From: Fibrobacteria bacterium
Lineage (GTDB): Bacteria > Fibrobacterota > Fibrobacteria > UBA11236
DNA: 64,000 nt
Direction of reading: 5' to 3'
Assembly: GCA_025360005.1 (NCBI GenBank)
Contig: JANYDA010000004.1
Coordinates: 17,924-81,923 of the forward strand
Shown: in pieces, positions 1-8,422 of the stretch
Numbering within the stretch: position 1 is the first letter of the stretch
Layout: each line of letters starts with the position of its first letter
Made by a program: the position numbers and the translations under genes
The notes under the pieces: model-generated
The model's database searches: none
The model's input: only the letters and a program-made list of their open reading frames with translations
Told to the model about the DNA's origin: nothing

Positions 1-689
1 CGGTGCTCTACGCGTCCCACATAGAGGAGATGGGAGGCCCGTTTCGAGCCCCAGTCGATGGGCTGTTCCCAGAGGCGCAACGGGTTCCGGCTCACCACCG
101 CTTCCCTGCCCACCCGCAAGGTTTTGCGCAGGTAATCCCCGGCCATGTAGTGGCTGGGGGAGACCAGCAAGTCCGCACGCAGGCAGGCCTTGCGTTGCAG
201 ATTGAGCAGCAGGCGCCGCTCCAGGAAGTTGTCCGCGTAGGCGTCCATCCAACCCGTATGCACCCGACAGACAAGGCGGGGATGCCTGCCGTCCGGGCGC
301 CCGCCGCAGGAGGGCGGGAAAAAGGCGCCTTCCCCCGACGTTTCCGGGAACTCCCAGGCGTCGAAACCGGAAAGTCCCGGAAGCGCGGCCAGGTACGCGG
401 AAGCCGTGCGGGCCCAGGTCAAGGCCTCCAGGTAATGCGGCAGATGCCTGCGGTACCATGCGCGATACGGGTAGAAAATCCGCCCCGGCGGAAAAGGGTG
501 TTTCCCCATGGGCACGCGATGGACGGTGATGCGGTCTTGGGAGAGGATTTCCGCTTTCGGCCCGTTGCAGACCACATGGATCTCATGCCCGTTGCGGGCG
601 AGCAACCCGGCCGCCGCCGCCGAGTAGGTGGCGATGCCGCCCACATGCGTGAGCGGAGGATACTCGCGCGAGAGGATGCCGATTTTCAC
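1..689 (-). CDS. GT4-type glycosyltransferase (partial, C-terminus beyond window)
   Basis: Reading leftwards from a GTG at 689, an open frame of 229 codons runs off the window edge. It begins VKIGILSREYPPLTHVGGIA, the classic start of a GT-B fold family 4 glycosyltransferase (glycine-rich acceptor-side loop), and contains RVHTGWMDAY and, near the edge, SHLLYVGRVEHR, which resembles the start of the second Rossmann domain. The donor-binding EX7E region lies outside the window. The GTG overlaps the TGA of the preceding gene (GTGA), so translation is probably coupled. It is the last visible gene of the exopolysaccharide locus and probably adds a sugar to the repeat unit; donor and linkage cannot be told. 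The frame is open through the edge, so it was found by translating the minus strand by hand. Confidence 0.85.
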   Translation of the reverse strand, partial: MKIGILSREYPPLTHVGGIATYSAAAAGLLARNGHEIHVVCNGPKAEILSQDRITVHRVPMGKHPFPPGRIFYPYRAWYRRHLPHYLEALTWARTASAYLAALPGLSGFDAWEFPETSGEGAFFPPSCGGRPDGRHPRLVCRVHTGWMDAYADNFLERRLLLNLQRKACLRADLLVSPSHYMAGDYLRKTLRVGREAVVSRNPLRLWEQPIDWGSKRASHLLYVGRVEH

Positions 690-1972
690 GCCGGTACCGC
701 CGCCCGCATCCACGCGTCCAGCAATAGCGGGGGAATGCTTTTGCCACGCTCGCGCAAATAGGCGGCCTGGGCCGTCAGCGCCTTACCGTCCGCGCCTGAG
801 CAATGCGCGCGCAGCGCGTCCAGCCAGGAATCCTCATCCCCCGGGCGCGGGGACAATGCGCCCGTGATCGCGGCCACGGCTTTCATTTCTCCCGTCGCCG
901 AGCCGATGCAGGCAAGCCCGGCGGCCATGCCCTCGAAATAGACGTAAGGGCTATTCTCCCAAAGCGAAGGCGCCACCAAGACGCTGAAACGGCGGAACAG
1001 GGCCGCGCGCGCTTCCGCAGGGCAGGGGGGTTCCCAACGGATCCTGAAGTGCAGGGGCGCGGGTAGCGATTCGATCAGGTTCCGTACCGATTCGGAATAA
1101 GCGCCGGGCGAAGCCGAACCCACCAGTGTCAGGGTCGCATAGGGTTGCTCTTGCGCAAGGCGGATGAAGGCGCGCACCAGCACGGACACGCCTTTCCTTT
1201 CCTCGATCCTGCCCAGGTACAGGAAGCGATGCGGCCGGATGCGGGTGGGCCGCGGGGCATTGCGCTCCGCAATCTCGGCGGGATCGGGATCCGCGGCCTT
1301 CCAATCCGAATCATCCTGGGGCAACCGGGAAGGATGGGCCGGAGGAGGGTTCTCCGTTACCCGTATCAGCGCAGTTACCTCGGCCAGGGAGTCGTGGCAA
1401 TCGCCAGGCAGGGGGTTGGGAATATGCTCCCAGCCGGTAAGCCAGGGAAGCTTTTCCCGCATGAACTCCGCGGACGGCGCCGTGATCCGGCGCGCCCGGC
1501 GCAGCGCATCCCGTTCCCGCCAACTGCCAAGCTTGGCGGCCAAGCGATCGATGGCCTTGGCAGGCGGGCCGGAGCGCACCAGGAAATCGGGGGTGTGGAT
1601 GCGCACCAGGATCCTTTCCCGCAACGGCCGGTTCCGCAAAGCGAAAAAACCATAACCCAGGAAATCGGCGAACTCATATACCCTGTCGGGGCGATCCCCG
1701 GATCGCAATTCCCCGCTCAGCCAATAGGCCTGTTCCCACAGGACATTCTCCCGGTACAGCCAGCGATAGGCCAAGCCCCGGAAAGGCCGCCGCAGCCAGG
1801 GTTTGCGACCGATGGGGAAGGCCGATCCGTGCGGATAGGCTTGCGGATTGTGGGTGTATACGCGCGCGCCGTGCCCGGCTTCCAGGCAGATGCCTATCGC
1901 CAGGATGAGGTAGGTCCGGATGCCGCCGCCCGCCGCGTCCGGAGGTTCCGGGTCGATGAAGACCACTTCCAC
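686..1972 (-). CDS. Glycosyltransferase family 4
   Basis: 428 aa GT-B fold glycosyltransferase. The N-terminus has the loop PPDAAGGGIRTYL; the second domain starts at HRFLYLGRIEERKG (about residue 250) and the nucleotide-sugar site is seen in PSLWENSPYVYFEGMAAG (about 335-355), where two glutamates spaced as in the GT4 EX7E motif are present. No signal peptide or membrane segment, so it is likely cytosolic or peripheral. It lies 30 bp after the flippase gene and overlaps the next glycosyltransferase by 4 bp, so all three are probably co-transcribed for assembly of a lipid-linked saccharide. Substrate is not predictable from sequence. Confidence 0.88.
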   Translation of the reverse strand: MEVVFIDPEPPDAAGGGIRTYLILAIGICLEAGHGARVYTHNPQAYPHGSAFPIGRKPWLRRPFRGLAYRWLYRENVLWEQAYWLSGELRSGDRPDRVYEFADFLGYGFFALRNRPLRERILVRIHTPDFLVRSGPPAKAIDRLAAKLGSWRERDALRRARRITAPSAEFMREKLPWLTGWEHIPNPLPGDCHDSLAEVTALIRVTENPPPAHPSRLPQDDSDWKAADPDPAEIAERNAPRPTRIRPHRFLYLGRIEERKGVSVLVRAFIRLAQEQPYATLTLVGSASPGAYSESVRNLIESLPAPLHFRIRWEPPCPAEARAALFRRFSVLVAPSLWENSPYVYFEGMAAGLACIGSATGEMKAVAAITGALSPRPGDEDSWLDALRAHCSGADGKALTAQAAYLRERGKSIPPLLLDAWMRAAVPA

Positions 1973-2002
1973 GTCAGCGCCTCTCCGCTCCCCGGGGCCC
2001 AG

Positions 2003-3631
2003 TCAAGGGGCTCCTCGACCGGCGGAAAGCTTGCGCGCCAGCACCCAACTCAAGGGGCGCGGGAGGAAGCGGTGCACCGCCGCCAGGATGCGGCGGTCGT
2101 CATCCTGGGGATTGAAGAGAGCCAAGGTAAATCCCAGGTAGAAGATTCCCGATACCAGGAAGGAGAATATCAGCCGGATGCCGCGGCTTCCCAGCAGGAT
2201 TTCAAAGTCGTGCCCGGTGTATTCCATCAGGATCATCTGCGTGGGCTGGAAAAGCGAGAAGGCAGAGCTTTCCACGCGCAGTATCATCCACATCACGAAT
2301 ACCATCAGACCGGTGGCGGCGGCGCATTTGCCCCAGGCCCCCCACGGGATGCTCAAATCCATTTTGCGCGAGGTATAGATGAACCCGCCGATCACGCCCA
2401 GGGAAGTGGTGGAGGAATAGCAGAAGGCCGCCCCGCGCGCGCCGTATTTGGGCACCAGCCAAAAGCAAAGGACGATGTTCAGCACGGCCAGCACGGCTCC
2501 GTACTTGAGAATGAAGTTCTGGCGGTTGCTGGCGTAGATGACGGCGGATCCCGGCTGGGCCAGCGAAGAAAGCAAGGCGCCGGCGCACAGGATCTGGAAA
2601 CAGTCCTTGGCCTCCGAATAGGCATGACCGTAGAAAATGACGATGAGCTCATAGGAGGCCATGAAGCAGACCGCCACGGTGGGGAAGACGAAGAATGCCG
2701 AATAGCGCAATGCGTGGCGGTAGGTTTTCTTCATCTTCTCGAATTCCATGCGGCCATGATGCTCGGAGGAAAGCGGCAGCAGAATGCGCCACATCAGGTT
2801 CGGGAGAGTCCCGGTGAGTTTGACTATCAGGTTCTGGGCCAGGTTGTAGTAGGCGATTTGGGGGGCATTGCAATACCTGCCCAAAAAGTAATTCTCGGAA
2901 CGCGACCACACCACCAGGTCCACGAAATGGATGCCGATGCCGGAACGGTTGTAGGCGAGGATTTCCTTTTTCCACCTGCCGTCATTGGGTTGGAAGCGGA
3001 ACCAGCCTTGCAGCAGGCCCTCGCGCCGCGCCGCGAAATAATAGAAGGCCAGGTTGACCACGGCGAAGACGAGGTTGATGCAGAATAGGGAAACCAGGCC
3101 GTAGCCGTGCATCATCACGTAGACCTTGAGCAATAGGGCTGCGGGCGTGACCGTCAGGGAATGCACGGTCTGGTAGCGGAAGATCTGCGCGCCTTCCAAG
3201 GTGGCCGAGAAGATGGCCGTCTGGATGCCGGGCGTGATGGCCATGAAGGCCAGCATGAAGATCCAGGTCTGCTTGGTGGTGAAGTAATGATCGGCGATGG
3301 AGGAGGCCATGAGCATCAGGCCGATGCTGGTCGCCAAGGCGATGGCGAACTCGATATAGAAGATGAATCTGACCGCCGAGAGTACGTCCGCATCGCGGCC
3401 CTCCGCCCGGAACTGCGCGGTGAATTTTGTGATCGATGTAATGAATCCTAGTGATATTACCACGGAAACCGTGCCCGCGAACCATTGCACCTGGTGGAAA
3501 ATCCCAAGATCATTGGGGCCCAGGTTGCGCGCCATCACCACGGATGCCGCCATGCCCAATATGAAAGACACCGCGTTGGAGCACAAAAAGTGGACGATGT
3601 TCCGGGTTACCTTGCGGAGGGTGACCGACAT
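2003..3631 (-). CDS. Wzx-type polysaccharide flippase (MOP superfamily)
   Basis: 542 aa integral membrane protein with about 12 or more hydrophobic segments spread along its length, beginning with FLCSNAVSFILGMAASVVMA. The opening pattern, in which an N-terminal helix is followed by ARNLGPNDLGIF, is typical of Wzx/RfbX O-antigen and capsule flippases (polysaccharide_synt family). Members move undecaprenyl-linked repeat units across the inner membrane. Downstream of the co-polymerase/kinase and upstream of two GT4 genes, this is the expected position in a Wzx/Wzy-type locus. No Wzy polymerase or initiating transferase is visible here; they may lie beyond the window. No clear Shine-Dalgarno is seen before the ATG. 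Confidence 0.88.
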   Translation of the reverse strand: MSVTLRKVTRNIVHFLCSNAVSFILGMAASVVMARNLGPNDLGIFHQVQWFAGTVSVVISLGFITSITKFTAQFRAEGRDADVLSAVRFIFYIEFAIALATSIGLMLMASSIADHYFTTKQTWIFMLAFMAITPGIQTAIFSATLEGAQIFRYQTVHSLTVTPAALLLKVYVMMHGYGLVSLFCINLVFAVVNLAFYYFAARREGLLQGWFRFQPNDGRWKKEILAYNRSGIGIHFVDLVVWSRSENYFLGRYCNAPQIAYYNLAQNLIVKLTGTLPNLMWRILLPLSSEHHGRMEFEKMKKTYRHALRYSAFFVFPTVAVCFMASYELIVIFYGHAYSEAKDCFQILCAGALLSSLAQPGSAVIYASNRQNFILKYGAVLAVLNIVLCFWLVPKYGARGAAFCYSSTTSLGVIGGFIYTSRKMDLSIPWGAWGKCAAATGLMVFVMWMILRVESSAFSLFQPTQMILMEYTGHDFEILLGSRGIRLIFSFLVSGIFYLGFTLALFNPQDDDRRILAAVHRFLPRPLSWVLARKLSAGRGAP

Positions 3632-3662
3632 ATATGTCTAGGGGAAAGGGTTTAAGAGAATT

Positions 3663-3716
3663 TTGCAAATTGCAAATCGCAAATCGCAAACTGAAAGATG
3701 GGAATGGGATTGCATT
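3663..3716. repeat. Heptad repeat element, copy 1
   Basis: Four consecutive 7-nt units (TTGCAAA, TTGCAAA, TCGCAAA, TCGCAAA) occupy 3663-3690, with a fifth degenerate unit to 3697. They are followed at 3700-3716 by GGGAATGGGATTGCATT, which matches 15 of 17 positions of a core inside copy 2 (13819-13835). It fills most of the gap between the kinase and flippase genes. The unit is AT-rich in a GC-rich context, and the 7-nt phase excludes a codon repeat. It looks like a dispersed intergenic repeat. Confidence 0.75.
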
Positions 3717-3723
3717 CCAAACA

Positions 3724-5877
3724 TCAATCCTTCTTCGCCAGATAATTGTGGTAGTAATGCTTATAGTACCCGTACGAACTATAGCCCTTGGTGATGTCCA
3801 CGTCGTTGAGAATGCAGCCGAGCACGCGGGCGTTTACGTTCCGCAAGGTCTGCAAGGTCCGCGAGCTCACGCCCAAGGTGGTCTTGTTGGCCCGGATCAC
3901 CAGCACCACGCCATCCAGCTTGGTGGCCAGGATGGCCGCATCGGTGACGGCGATGACGGGCGGGGTATCGAAGAGGATGTAGCGGTAGCGCTTCTTGAGC
4001 TCCTCCAGGAAAGCATCCATCTTCTTGGAGCCGAGCAACTCCGCGGGATTGGGCATGTAGGCCCCGGCCGTCATCACCTTGAGGTTGGTTCCGGGGATCT
4101 CGCGGCAGACTTCGTCGATGGTGTTGGTGCCGGCGAACAACTCTCCGAAGCCGGGACCGCGATCGAATCCGAACAGGTGGTGGTTCACCGGGCGGCGTAA
4201 ATCGGTATCGATGACCAGGGTTGGCTCGCCTTGCTGAGCGAAGGACAGCGCGGTGTTGGCCATGGTCAGGGACTTGCCTTCGCCCGGCCCGCTGCTGGTG
4301 ATCAGCAGGGTCTGGATAACCTTGTCCGGGCTGGAGAATACGATATTGGTTCGCAGCGATCGGTAGGCTTCCGCCACCACGCTTTCTTCGTTCTGCGGAC
4401 CTATCATCAGGCCCGGATACTTGTTGCGGATCTGCTGCTTCTTGCCCTTGGTGAATGTGCGCTTTACTTCCAGATCAGATTTCTTGGCGACGATGTGGGG
4501 GATGGTTCCCAACAAGGTGAGCGCCAGTTGCTTCTCCACGTCGTCCGGGGACTTCACGGTATCGTCCATGAACTCGCGCAAGATGCTGAGCCCGATGCCG
4601 ATGGCCAGGCCTACCACCAGGGAGACCGCGTAGAAAACGAAATCGCGGCGCGGCACCGGCTCGGTGGGAACCTGGGCCGCGTCCACCAGCTTGAGGCCAC
4701 CGGATTTCGATTCCATCTGGATCACGGCGTCCTCCAACCGTTCGGACAGACGCTGATGGGTGGCGATATAGCGCGCCAGCAGGTTGTCCAACTGGGTGAG
4801 CTCGAACTCCTCCTGGCCCAACTTTGGGTGGCCTTCCCGGTAGTTCACGATGGCGCGCTTGAAGGCGTCCAGGCGGGCGCGCTTCATGTTCATTTCCGAT
4901 TCGGAAGAGTTCAACTCTTTGCGGATGGCCTGCCATTGGTTGAGCATGCCTATGTCCTGTTTGCTTTCGTTTCCCCGGCTGAGCCGGACGATGCCGCTTT
5001 CCGCGGAGGCCAGGTCCTTCGTAAGCTTGCTGTCCGGGGTCAAGGTGATCCCCAGCCGCACCATCTTTTCCTTCTCTTTCTCCAGCACTTTCATCTGGGC
5101 GCGCAGGGAGTCCAACTCCTTCTCGCTTCCGCTGGCTGCGGGCTTGTTTATCACGTTGTCCAGCGACTTGAAATAACTGCGCTTGGCTTCCAGGTTGGCC
5201 TTATCCAGTTCAAATTTCACCAGCTCATCCTGGTAATTCTTCTCCAGTGCGGTCAGTCCCGCCGCATCGCCTATGCTTTGCAGGCTGGAGATATCCGACT
5301 TGCGGTTCCGCTCCATCTGGATGTCGTCGCGCTTCTTGATGCAGACGTCTATTTGCTCTTTGATGGCCTGGATGGCTTTGTCGGCCTCTTCGTTCTCCAC
5401 CTTCCGGCAGAATACGATCAGGCTGTCGGTGGCGGTTTTCACCAAGGCGTAGCTGAGCGCGGGGGAATTGGTCTTACTGGTCAAGGTGATGAACGTTTCC
5501 ACGCTGCCTTCGCCCACAGCCAGGTTCTGGGTGATGTATTCCTTCTGCTTGGTAGTGATCCCCGCCTTGGCCAACTGTGCCGCGGTACCCTGGACCATGC
5601 GGTCCAGGAAGGCCTGGCTCTGGAAAATGGCGCGGTAGAATCCGATGTTCTTGGTGTTGGAGCTATTGTCCATCAGCACCGAGGCCGCGTTCACGGGCTT
5701 TTCGTCCATTACCAATTGGCTGGAAGTGATGTAGGAATCCGGCAGACGCTTGATGAACCACCAGGTGGGCCCCAGGAACGCCGAGATCGAGAACAGCAGG
5801 ATGTACCTGCTCTTGACCAGCAGCCGGAAATAATCCCCGAATGCCAGTTCGCGTTGTCCTTTGACCGGTTCGCTCAT
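3724..5877 (-). CDS. Polysaccharide co-polymerase with BY-kinase domain (Wzc/GumC-type)
   Basis: 717 aa. The N-terminal Wzz-like part has a membrane helix near residues 28-48, a long periplasmic coiled-coil region, and a second helix near 430-450 (FYAVSLVVGLAIGIGLSI). The cytoplasmic C-terminus is a bacterial tyrosine kinase: Walker A SGPGEGKS, Walker A' VIDTDLRRP, Walker B YILFDTPPV, and a tail with seven tyrosines (YSSYGYYKHYYHNY) that in the family is autophosphorylated to control chain length and export. The ATG overlaps the stop of the exporter gene by 4 bp. With the OPX protein it would form the trans-envelope export complex. Kinase and adaptor are fused, as in proteobacterial Wzc and unlike the split Firmicutes pair. 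Confidence 0.93.
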   Translation of the reverse strand: MSEPVKGQRELAFGDYFRLLVKSRYILLFSISAFLGPTWWFIKRLPDSYITSSQLVMDEKPVNAASVLMDNSSNTKNIGFYRAIFQSQAFLDRMVQGTAAQLAKAGITTKQKEYITQNLAVGEGSVETFITLTSKTNSPALSYALVKTATDSLIVFCRKVENEEADKAIQAIKEQIDVCIKKRDDIQMERNRKSDISSLQSIGDAAGLTALEKNYQDELVKFELDKANLEAKRSYFKSLDNVINKPAASGSEKELDSLRAQMKVLEKEKEKMVRLGITLTPDSKLTKDLASAESGIVRLSRGNESKQDIGMLNQWQAIRKELNSSESEMNMKRARLDAFKRAIVNYREGHPKLGQEEFELTQLDNLLARYIATHQRLSERLEDAVIQMESKSGGLKLVDAAQVPTEPVPRRDFVFYAVSLVVGLAIGIGLSILREFMDDTVKSPDDVEKQLALTLLGTIPHIVAKKSDLEVKRTFTKGKKQQIRNKYPGLMIGPQNEESVVAEAYRSLRTNIVFSSPDKVIQTLLITSSGPGEGKSLTMANTALSFAQQGEPTLVIDTDLRRPVNHHLFGFDRGPGFGELFAGTNTIDEVCREIPGTNLKVMTAGAYMPNPAELLGSKKMDAFLEELKKRYRYILFDTPPVIAVTDAAILATKLDGVVLVIRANKTTLGVSSRTLQTLRNVNARVLGCILNDVDITKGYSSYGYYKHYYHNYLAKKD

Positions 5878-6821
5878 TTCTTCAGCACCGATGAGATGAC
5901 GAACCAGGCCGTGAGCAGGGCGACGATATCGCGGGCCATCTCCAGGGTCTTGGTCCAGGTTATCGTCTTGCCGTAAACGATCATCATATCGCCTTCGGAA
6001 AGCAGGGGCAGATCCTCCGTCTTGCCGTTGTCGATGAACTTCTGCATGTCCAAAAGGAAATCCGCCTTCTGTCCGCCCGGGCTGCTGATGATGCGCACCT
6101 TGGACATGTTGGCGTCCGGAGCCGGCCCGCCCGCCAGGTAAAGCATATCGAATACGGAAGAGGCCTCGCCGATGGGATAGAAGCCGGGCTTGTTCACCGA
6201 ACCCAGGATCTTCACGTACTTGGATTTCTTGGAGGAAAGCAGGATGATGCGATCGCCGTCCAACAGGCCCGGCAGCAAAGTAAGATCTCCCGACGCCAGG
6301 AATTTCTGGAGATCGTAGTAGCTGGCGTTCTCATCGCCCTGGTTCTTGTGGACTATCTTCACGCGGTTGAGATCCGCCGTCTCCATGTTCCCTCCCGCCG
6401 CCATTAGGACTTCCTGCAGGCTGGACTTGGGCGGGACCATCACCAGTCCCGGCTTCTTCACCTGGCCCAGTATGTAAAGGGTGATGGGGTTTTCAGTCAA
6501 GACGCTTACCAGCACCATGGGCGACTCCACCAGCTTGGCCAGCTTGTAGGCCAGCAGATCCTGCAATTCGCTGGTGGTCTTGTCCACCACCGAAGCATCC
6601 TGGTACAGCGGATAGTCGATGGTGCCGTTGTCGTTGACGCGGACTATCTGGGTGAGATCCTTGTCGCCCTTCACCACGATGCTCAGCATCATGCCGGCTT
6701 TGATGACGGTAGCCTGTGCGGGAGAAGTCAAAATGCAAAAGGCAAAAGGCAGAAGGAAAAATTTAATGAAGGAAAGAATTCCGCCTCTTACATTTTGCAC
6801 TTTGAATTTCGGCTTTTTCAT
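5874..6821 (-). CDS. Outer-membrane polysaccharide export protein (OPX, SLBB domains)
   Basis: 315 aa from the ATG at 6821. Residues 1-37 form a signal peptide: basic start (MKKPKFK), hydrophobic core (FIKFFLLPFAFCIL), cleavage after PAQA. A poly-export domain is followed by two SLBB-like units (around LYILGQVKKPG and VKILGSVNKPG) and a C-terminal amphipathic/hydrophobic helix (DIVALLTAWFVISSVL) as in Wza-like proteins. There is no lipobox cysteine. The frame is open upstream to 6944, but that part overlaps the previous gene, so the internal ATG is preferred. Oddly, the start codon and signal-peptide coding DNA consist of the 7-nt repeat described separately. Function: channel for exopolysaccharide secretion, paired with the downstream Wzc-type kinase. 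Confidence 0.88.
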   Translation of the reverse strand: MKKPKFKVQNVRGGILSFIKFFLLPFAFCILTSPAQATVIKAGMMLSIVVKGDKDLTQIVRVNDNGTIDYPLYQDASVVDKTTSELQDLLAYKLAKLVESPMVLVSVLTENPITLYILGQVKKPGLVMVPPKSSLQEVLMAAGGNMETADLNRVKIVHKNQGDENASYYDLQKFLASGDLTLLPGLLDGDRIILLSSKKSKYVKILGSVNKPGFYPIGEASSVFDMLYLAGGPAPDANMSKVRIISSPGGQKADFLLDMQKFIDNGKTEDLPLLSEGDMMIVYGKTITWTKTLEMARDIVALLTAWFVISSVLKK

Positions 6822-6836
6822 TTTGCATTCTACCTG
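6729..6836. repeat. Heptad repeat element, copy 3 (inverted arms; overlaps signal-peptide coding DNA)
   Basis: On the plus strand 6729-6756 reads as exact 7-nt units CAAAATG, CAAAAGG, CAAAAGG, CAGAAGG. In the opposite orientation, about 6790-6836 reads TAGAATG, CAAAATG, AAAAAGC, CGAAATT, CAAAGTG, CAAAATG. The two arms are imperfect inverted copies around about 35 bp. The start codon of the exporter gene lies in the second unit of the right arm, and its hydrophobic core is encoded by the left arm. Confidence 0.7.
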
Positions 6837-6874
6837 GTTGACCACACCGATTATACTTCCTGGATCGCTCCCGC

Positions 6875-7912
6875 CTAGGCCGGCTTGAATACGAATGGCG
6901 ATTTCATTTCCACGGGGCCGCCGCCGGAGGGAGGGAATATCCAACGTTTGATGCGACGGAGCAGGTCCGCGGTGAAGTCCGGATCGTCCAAAGTGGTTTC
7001 CGATTTCAATATGGATACGTTGGAGACGGTTCCGTCTTCCTCGATAACCATAATTACGGTCACCTTGCCCTCCAAAGCGGGATTGGATTTCAACCTTTCT
7101 TCATAGAGCATGCTCACCATGGATTGCTTCTTGTTGATGAAGGTGGCCACTTCCGTGGGGCTGCGGTTGCCCGTGAATTTCGCGGAACGATCCATCTGTT
7201 CCGGTTTTTCCGCCTCCGCCACCCCGATTTTGCTCAGCGTGCCGCTCTTGGCGTTCTCGAAGCCCTTCACCAGCTTGTCGATGCCGGAGGTGGCGGCTAC
7301 GGCATCGCCTTTGGAGCGGGGTGGAGGATCGCCATCCCGGTTGAAGTCCCCTTTCTTACCATCGATCTTGGTCAATCCCTCCAGGTTGCCCAGGCGCGCG
7401 TCCAGGTCCCCGAACCCGGCGAAGCCGTCGCTCTTGGCGCGTCCTTGCCGGCCCACGGCCTTGCCGGCGGTAGCGGGTCCCTTGCCCGAGAGGATGGAAA
7501 GCACCGCCGCCTTGGTGATACGCTCCTGAACCTTCACAATCTGTTCGCTCACGGTGTGGCGGGAGCGTTCGATTCGCGCCGAAGCCGATGCGCTGCCTTT
7601 GACTATCGGGTTGGCGCGCTTGGCCGGGCCGGCTTTGGCCTCTTGCGGTTTCGGGATCGCCTTGCCGGGCGGCTTCAACGGCATGATGATCTTGGAAACC
7701 CTATCGGAGAGATCTTCCAGGGAAGGCTTGTTCAACGCGCTATAGTCCACCGAGCGGACGCCCACCAGCAACAGGATGAAAAGGAGAAGGCAGGCGATGA
7801 AACTGGTGATGGAAGGGACGTCGATATGATCGAAGAGGCCCCCCTTGTACCCGGCGCGGGGATCTTCCGGCGGTTTCCCCTTCGGCTTTTCCTGCAGGTT
7901 CTCAGTCGACAT
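6875..7912 (-). CDS. AgmX/PglI-type TonB-like protein
   Basis: 345 aa. A short cytoplasmic N-terminus is followed by one membrane helix (about residues 34-52, SITSFIACLLLFILLLVGV), a long low-complexity periplasmic linker with small Gly/Lys-rich segments, and a C-terminal domain of about 90 residues (from FINKKQSMVSMLYEERLKSNPALEGKV split around VTVIMVIEEDGTV) ending in RWIFPP...VEMKSPFVF, characteristic of the AgmX/PglI C-terminal domain related to TonB. Such proteins transmit force from TolQ/TolR-like motors to the periplasm or outer membrane. The ATG overlaps the stop of the ExbD-like gene by 11 bp, and the exporter follows 53 bp later, so it is part of the motor operon. Confidence 0.85.
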   Translation of the reverse strand: MSTENLQEKPKGKPPEDPRAGYKGGLFDHIDVPSITSFIACLLLFILLLVGVRSVDYSALNKPSLEDLSDRVSKIIMPLKPPGKAIPKPQEAKAGPAKRANPIVKGSASASARIERSRHTVSEQIVKVQERITKAAVLSILSGKGPATAGKAVGRQGRAKSDGFAGFGDLDARLGNLEGLTKIDGKKGDFNRDGDPPPRSKGDAVAATSGIDKLVKGFENAKSGTLSKIGVAEAEKPEQMDRSAKFTGNRSPTEVATFINKKQSMVSMLYEERLKSNPALEGKVTVIMVIEEDGTVSNVSILKSETTLDDPDFTADLLRRIKRWIFPPSGGGPVEMKSPFVFKPA

Positions 7913-8393
7913 CTTTTTTGCTCACCGCCAGGGAGAAACTGCTGTAGCCGTTGTCGCCGCATGTCGCCAGTACCTTTTGCAAAAGCCAATAAGGGATCAG
8001 CTTGTCCCCTTGGATGGTCAGCTTCCCGCTGAAGGAAACGTTCTTATCGTACTCGGCTATCGCCTCCGTCTGCTTGCGCTTGTCTTCCAGGAAGGTGGCC
8101 AGCCCGGGGATGACGTTCTCCCCGCGTTCCTGCTCTTCGCTAACCAGGGCCACGGGATTGCCGTCCGCCAGGATATGCTTGGCGCTGATGGAGATGTTCA
8201 GCATCTGCTCCGGCCGGGTCTTGGCGCTGCTTTCGGGCAGCTCCAGGTTCTTGGTCTGCGTCACGATGTCGCCCTCGGTGGAAAAGTTCTTCAGGAGGAA
8301 GAACACGAGCACGGTGAGCACGTCCACCAGGGAGGTCATTTGCGGCTTCGCGAATTCCCCTCCGCCCTTGCGGCGCTTGCGTCCCAGCTTCAT
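7902..8393 (-). CDS. ExbD/TolR-like protein B (Asp retained)
   Basis: 163 aa with a basic N-terminus (KLGRKRRKGGGE), one membrane helix near residues 22-42 (TSLVDVLTVLVFFLLKNF), and a periplasmic ExbD/TolR domain. The helix keeps the aspartate (SLVDV) that in ExbD/TolR carries the proton path with the TolQ-type partner. It follows another TolR-like gene after 29 bp and overlaps the AgmX-like gene, so it is part of a one-TolQ, two-TolR motor. The periplasmic end shows a typical alternating strand/helix pattern. Which cargo the motor energises is not known; the downstream genes suggest the cell envelope or polysaccharide export. Confidence 0.88.
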   Translation of the reverse strand: MKLGRKRRKGGGEFAKPQMTSLVDVLTVLVFFLLKNFSTEGDIVTQTKNLELPESSAKTRPEQMLNISISAKHILADGNPVALVSEEQERGENVIPGLATFLEDKRKQTEAIAEYDKNVSFSGKLTIQGDKLIPYWLLQKVLATCGDNGYSSFSLAVSKKDVD

Positions 8394-8422
8394 GGCCTAA
8401 AGTCCCTCATGGCTGCTGCGGT

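Noticed and set aside
1145..3088. 647-codon open frame on the plus strand over the glycosyltransferase and flippase genes
   Set aside because: It is the reverse complement of clearly conserved genes on the minus strand; sequence is rich in Arg, Gly, Pro and His with no domain, as expected from GC-rich shadow frames.
4231..5976. 581-codon plus-strand frame opposite the Wzc-type kinase
   Set aside because: Complement of a kinase with complete Walker motifs; residue composition is shadow-like.
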